DNA from: JADGGM01 sp027307005
GTDB lineage: Bacteria > Gemmatimonadota > Gemmatimonadetes > Gemmatimonadales > Gemmatimonadaceae
Reading direction: 5' to 3'
Length of the DNA: 64,000 nucleotides
Assembly (NCBI GenBank): GCA_035455745.1
Contig: DATIEP010000059.1
Coordinates: 124,001 to 188,000 of the forward strand
Part shown: in pieces, positions 61,028-64,000 of the stretch
How the letters are laid out: each line of letters starts with the position of its first letter
Numbering within the stretch: position 1 is the first letter of the stretch
Translations under genes and position numbers: made by a program
The notes under the pieces: generated by a model
The model's input: only the letters and a program-made list of their open reading frames with translations
Databases searched by the model: none
Told to the model about the DNA's origin: nothing

Positions 61028-61291
61028 CTAACGGAAGCTCAGAGCGACGTACATCACGAACGCCATCGCACCCGTCGCCAGCACGACGCGGTGAGGTATC
61101 GTGGCGTCCAACAGCAAACTCCACACGACCAGCGGCCCCACGACAGCCGCGCAAGCCAGGCGCACCAGCACGGGCGCGGCGGCCAAATGCGCCGAGAGCA
61201 GCGCCAGGCCGATCTCGATGAGCGCCGCGGCGCTGAATCCGAGCGCGACAAAGCCCCAATCTCGGTATGAAGAAGTGAGGGCGGGAATCAT
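61028..61291 (-). CDS. Small three-helix membrane protein
   Basis: The 87-residue product from MIPALTSSYRDWGFV has three hydrophobic segments (FVALGFSAAALIEIGLALLS, LACAAVVGPLVVWSLLL, and VVLATGAMAFVMYVALSF). It ends two bases from the stop of the LuxR-type gene, on the opposite strand. No family is recognised. Confidence 0.55.
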   Translation of the reverse strand: MIPALTSSYRDWGFVALGFSAAALIEIGLALLSAHLAAAPVLVRLACAAVVGPLVVWSLLLDATIPHRVVLATGAMAFVMYVALSFR

Positions 61292-61342
61292 TGGCACCTC
61301 CGGTTCTGGCCGACGGCAAGTCCAGAGCATCGTGCTCGGGCT

Positions 61343-62284
61343 TCACCGTGGCGCTTGGGCCACGCGCGCTGCCTTACCGCTCGCGTACACGGAATCGCCG
61401 AGGGGCAGGACGGCGGCCACCACGGCATCGGGACGCTCCTCGTGCACGTACACGCCCGAGCCGAACACACTGTCGGCGCGAAAATCCGCGAGCCGCGACG
61501 CAAGAACTGCGACCTCGTCCGAGCCGATCCCGCCATGGCGATTCGAAGCGCCGATCAGGAGGCGCACCGGCTGCGCGATGCGAGACAAGTTGTCGCGCAG
61601 CGGCTCGGCAACACGCGCGCGCTGCATGGCCTGCATGACGCGGATCGACGCGCCGAGATCGGCGATGATCGGCCGGGAATAGGCGTCGGCGACCTCTCTC
61701 GTGACCCACGACGGATCCGCCGATGCCTCCGCGAGCGCATGGCGGACTTTGTTTTTCACGATGCCGCTCGCGCCGAAAAATCGGAGGAGCGGCGCGAGCT
61801 TCATCGCGGCCGAGACGCCTTCGGTGTAGGAGCGGTCGACGGGTCCTCCGTCGAGCAGCAGCACGGCGACGACGCGCTCGGGGCGTCGGTACGCGAGGCG
61901 CAGGGCGACGGCCGCGCCAAAGTTCGATCCGACGACGATCGCCGGGCCCACTTTCAGCGAGTCGAGGACGACACCCACGCGATCGGCCTGCGCATCCAGC
62001 GAGTAGTCGCCGCCGGCCGGATGCGAGGAGGTCCCCACGCCTAACGGTTCGATCACGTACGTCGGGTGGCCCCGGGCGGCGAGCAGCGGCAGGACGCGCC
62101 GGTAGCCGAATGATGCGCCGATGATCCCGGGCAAGAGGATGACGGGACGACCGGCCCGCACGTCCGCCGACTCCGGCGCCGGCAGCGCGCAGGTGACGGT
62201 GAGCGTGTCCTGCGGCGTCACGGGGATGTGCCGTTGGGCGAACACGGAGTCCGCGACCACGGCGAGCAGGAGCATGGTAATCAT
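61343..62284 (-). CDS. Exported alpha/beta-hydrolase-fold protein with a non-canonical nucleophile elbow
   Basis: The 313-residue protein has a short signal (MITMLLLAVVADSVFAQ). The fold is recognisable by RPVILLPGIIGASFGYRRVL and the elbow AIVVGSNFGAAVALRLAYRR. The elbow reads G-S-N-F-G, with Asn where the Ser nucleophile of GxSxG normally is. The acid region reads LLIGASNRHGGIGS without the usual Asp; a His is present in YVHEERPDAV. It may be catalytically inactive or use a different residue. The start overlaps the upstream stop (ATGA). Confidence 0.75.
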   Translation of the reverse strand: MITMLLLAVVADSVFAQRHIPVTPQDTLTVTCALPAPESADVRAGRPVILLPGIIGASFGYRRVLPLLAARGHPTYVIEPLGVGTSSHPAGGDYSLDAQADRVGVVLDSLKVGPAIVVGSNFGAAVALRLAYRRPERVVAVLLLDGGPVDRSYTEGVSAAMKLAPLLRFFGASGIVKNKVRHALAEASADPSWVTREVADAYSRPIIADLGASIRVMQAMQRARVAEPLRDNLSRIAQPVRLLIGASNRHGGIGSDEVAVLASRLADFRADSVFGSGVYVHEERPDAVVAAVLPLGDSVYASGKAARVAQAPR

Positions 62285-63327
62285 GGGGTGATCCCTCTCG
62301 GAGACGGCGAGCAGATGGCGGGACCGGCGACGGAAGCAGAGGCCGGCGCGGGAATGGAGGCGCGATCTCGCGCGAACACCAGCCGCCGGCCCAGGATCAC
62401 GCCCAACACGATGGTTGGGAGATCCTGCGCCAGGTGGATGAGCATCCCCACGCCTAACGCTGCATCCATCGGCGCGCCTAACGAGTGAGCGGCGGTGGCG
62501 TAGGCGAGCTCGAAGACGCCGATGTTGCCCGGCGTCATGCGGGCGACGAGGCCCACGTTCACGGCGAGCAGCGCGACGAGGCTTCCCGTGATGCCCAACG
62601 GCAGGTGCGCCGCCCGGGCCACGAGATGGTACGACACGAGCTGGCACGTCCAATCCAGCAGTGTGAGCGGCACCGCCACCAGCAAGCGCCGCGGAGTGAT
62701 GATGCGCCGCGCGATGCCGGCGATGCGGCGCGCTTGGACCCGGCACACACGCATGAACCGCGGCGCCCTGCCGCCGCGGCGGGCAGCCGCGGAACGCGTC
62801 CGGCCTCGGGACGTCCGTGTCAGCCAGGCCGCCGCAGCGATGAGTGCCGCGGCGACCAGCGCCGCCGACCCCGCCGCGACACGCAACGGCGTGATGACTA
62901 ACGCGACGCACAGCACCGCAACGAACCCGGCCGTGTTCAACAGCCGCTCGAGCGCAACGGTCGTGAGCACCGCGTACGTGCGCAATCCGGTCGCGCGCGT
63001 CATGATCATCACGCGGCCCGCCTCGCCGACGCTGCCCATGAACAGACCGTTGAGCGTCGCGCCGACGAACGTCGCCCGCGCTACGATGCGATACCGCCCC
63101 GCTCCGAGGGCGCGCAGACAGACAAACCACGCGCCGGCCTTGGAGAGGAGCGACATCAGGTGGAATGCCGTGGCAAGGCCGAGGACGAGCAGCGAGGCAT
63201 GCCGAATCACAGCCAGCGTGCCGCGCCAATTCACATGACGGACGTACCAGCCGACGGCCAGGCCGAGCAGCACAGCCGCGGCGACGATCGCCAGCGGGCG
63301 GCGGTATCGCGCGAGGGCCGATCTCAT
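62281..63327 (-). CDS. Flippase-like integral membrane protein (LPG synthase TM/UPF0104-type)
   Basis: The 348-residue protein has about eight membrane helices and the family motifs FVGATLNGLFMGSVGEAGRV and ARMTPGNIGVFELAYATAAH. This domain is the membrane part of lysylphosphatidylglycerol synthases and related putative flippases (AglD/DUF2029-like neighbours); the aminoacyltransferase domain is absent. It is coupled to the exported hydrolase-like gene and divergent from the epimerase. A role in moving lipid-linked substrates is inferred. Confidence 0.8.
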   Translation of the reverse strand: MRSALARYRRPLAIVAAAVLLGLAVGWYVRHVNWRGTLAVIRHASLLVLGLATAFHLMSLLSKAGAWFVCLRALGAGRYRIVARATFVGATLNGLFMGSVGEAGRVMIMTRATGLRTYAVLTTVALERLLNTAGFVAVLCVALVITPLRVAAGSAALVAAALIAAAAWLTRTSRGRTRSAAARRGGRAPRFMRVCRVQARRIAGIARRIITPRRLLVAVPLTLLDWTCQLVSYHLVARAAHLPLGITGSLVALLAVNVGLVARMTPGNIGVFELAYATAAHSLGAPMDAALGVGMLIHLAQDLPTIVLGVILGRRLVFARDRASIPAPASASVAGPAICSPSPRGITP

Positions 63328-63341
63328 GTCATCATCCCATC

Positions 63342-64000
63342 GTGGAAACGCTGCCGCTGCGCCGCGCTCTGGTCACCGGAGCGACCGGGATGCTCGGGTC
63401 GTACGTCGTCCAATGCCTGGCGGGCGCCGGCTGCAGCGTGCGCGCCCTGGTGCGCGACGAGACGCGTGCGGCGTGGTTGCGTCCGTTGGGCGCCGAGTTG
63501 GCGCAGGGCGACATCGCGAACGCGCAGGTGCTGCGCGACGCGGCGGCTGGATGCGATGCGGTGTTCCATGCCGCGGCAGCGATCGGCCCCGAGGCAGATT
63601 GGGACACGTTCCGCGCCGCCAACGTCGACGGCACGCAGCACGTCATCGACGCGTGCGCCGCGAACGGCGCGCGACTGCTCTACGTCAGCAGCACGGCGGT
63701 GTACGGAGATTCGCGCTACGAACGCGCGCCCCTCGACGAGACGGCGGCGCTGCCCGCTCTGCCGCAGCACGACGCATACGGCCGATCGAAGCAGGAAGCC
63801 GAGCGCGTCGTGATGCGCGCCCACGCCGACGGTGTCGTGCCGGCGGCTATCGTTAGGCCGCCGCCGATGTACGGCGACCGGGACCGCCAGTTCGTTCCGC
63901 GGGTCGCGGTCGTGTTGACGCGCGGCTTCTTCCCGTTGATCGGCGGCGGGACGACGCGGCTTCCGCTGGTGCACGCCCGCAACGTCGCCGAAGGCGCGAT
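63342..64000 (+). CDS. NAD-dependent epimerase/dehydratase, 3' end outside window
   Basis: The first 219 codons are present from a GTG. The dinucleotide-binding motif RALVTGATGMLGSYVVQ, the acidic position GDIANAQ, the Ser/Thr of LYVSSTAVYG and the catalytic YGRSK (Tyr-x3-Lys) identify an extended short-chain dehydrogenase. The substrate (a nucleotide sugar, or a 3-beta-hydroxysteroid-like compound) cannot be read from this part. It is divergent from the flippase-like gene. Near the end, GTTAGGC encodes Val-Arg (IVRPP). Confidence 0.85.
   Translation, partial: METLPLRRALVTGATGMLGSYVVQCLAGAGCSVRALVRDETRAAWLRPLGAELAQGDIANAQVLRDAAAGCDAVFHAAAAIGPEADWDTFRAANVDGTQHVIDACAANGARLLYVSSTAVYGDSRYERAPLDETAALPALPQHDAYGRSKQEAERVVMRAHADGVVPAAIVRPPPMYGDRDRQFVPRVAVVLTRGFFPLIGGGTTRLPLVHARNVAEGA

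Larger units (their letters stand above)
636..63858. repeat. Iterated word GCCTAAC(G)/(C)GTTAGGC, about ninety dispersed copies
   Basis: By eye I count about ninety exact copies of the 7-mer GCCTAAC or its complement, most followed by G, in genes of both strands and in several gene junctions. Examples are 636, 1122, 1233, 2112, 2491, 4625, 7651, 8552, 10875, 12014, 15037, 16750, 20436, 24625, 27406, 31333, 33544, 36041, 44441, 47797, 50547, 58741 and 63851. At about 70% GC with independent bases I estimate about seven expected on both strands. Copies are single, with no long flanking conservation, so this is not a transposed repeat. In coding sequence it appears as TTA-GGC (Leu-Gly), CTA-ACG, CCT-AAC or GTT-AGG, and as stop codons. 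Confidence 0.85.

Noticed and set aside
61343..63229. 628-codon frame covering both the hydrolase-like and flippase-like genes
   Set aside because: Only the part from 62284 down has signal-peptide and fold features; the rest is the shadow of the flippase-like gene in another frame.
636..63858. Explaining the iterated word as a Chi- or KOPS-type oriented element
   Set aside because: The orientation follows gene strand and is mixed along the window rather than being polar on one DNA strand.
1..64000. CRISPR arrays, insertion sequences, prophage or integrative elements
   Set aside because: No regularly spaced repeats, transposase or integrase motifs, or tRNA-flanked ends were seen; the gene content looks chromosomal and stable.
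1..64000. tRNA and rRNA genes
   Set aside because: No cloverleaf-like segment with the conserved T-loop sequence and no rRNA-like block were noticed in the intergenic regions; I could not run a dedicated search.

Overview
This is a chromosomal window of roughly 70% GC with dense gene packing, many GTG/TTG starts and many ATGA, GTGA or TGATG stop-start overlaps. It holds about 57 protein genes. I saw no rRNA, tRNA, insertion sequence, prophage or CRISPR. The gene families (ECF sigma factors paired with TPR Ser/Thr kinases, large Asp-box/VPS10-like exported proteins, exported HEAT-repeat proteins, a bacterial deoxyhypusine synthase-like enzyme) suggest a member of the Gemmatimonadota. That assignment is inferred from gene content; no rRNA marker is present.

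Layout. 1-5.1 kb: a Tat-exported peptidase start, then (all minus strand) an ECF sigma / anti-sigma pair driving three exported HEAT-repeat proteins. 5.2-9.3 kb: ClC channel, rsgA, a small unknown protein and proline dehydrogenase. 9.4-12.9 kb: the beta-oxidation pair fadI-fadJ. 13-16.8 kb: methyltransferase, glpD, greA and an MBL-fold hydrolase. 16.8-22.1 kb: deoxyhypusine synthase-like enzyme, LOG-family protein, phosphodiesterase, two small proteins and queG. 22.1-27.4 kb: a three-gene signalling operon (hybrid histidine kinase, single-domain receiver, and a DHp-receiver-HAMP-Ser/Thr kinase fusion). 27.4-34.2 kb: exported TPR protein, methyltransferase, vapBC-like pair and a large Asp-box protein. 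34.2-36.4 kb: alkylation repair (Ada/AraC/AlkA fusion and Ogt). 36.5-43.4 kb: sigma factor/Ser-Thr kinase pair, matrixin-like protease, and an ECF sigma/anti-sigma/PDZ operon. 43.4-51 kb: serine hydrolase, Fe-S assembly factor, RNase D, AI-2E-type transporter, PLP enzyme, alpha/beta hydrolase and ferredoxin. 51-54.3 kb: a second sigma/kinase pair. 54.4-57.7 kb: exported proteins of unknown function. 57.9-61 kb: a LuxR-type ATPase regulator. 61-64 kb: small membrane protein, hydrolase-like protein, flippase-like membrane protein and a truncated NAD-dependent epimerase.

The strongest unexplained signal is a short word, GCCTAAC(G)/(C)GTTAGGC. I counted about ninety copies, roughly one per 700 bp, in genes on both strands. 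It supplies most of the otherwise rare TTA and CTA leucine codons I noticed. It forms the stop codon of at least six genes. In one convergent gene junction it is the loop of a perfect terminator-like hairpin, and in another it occurs as a head-to-head inverted pair. This distribution resembles DNA uptake sequences or HIP1-type iterated words, and its role here is unknown. The second main candidate is the 22-27 kb signalling operon, which may couple His-Asp phosphorelay to Ser/Thr phosphorylation.
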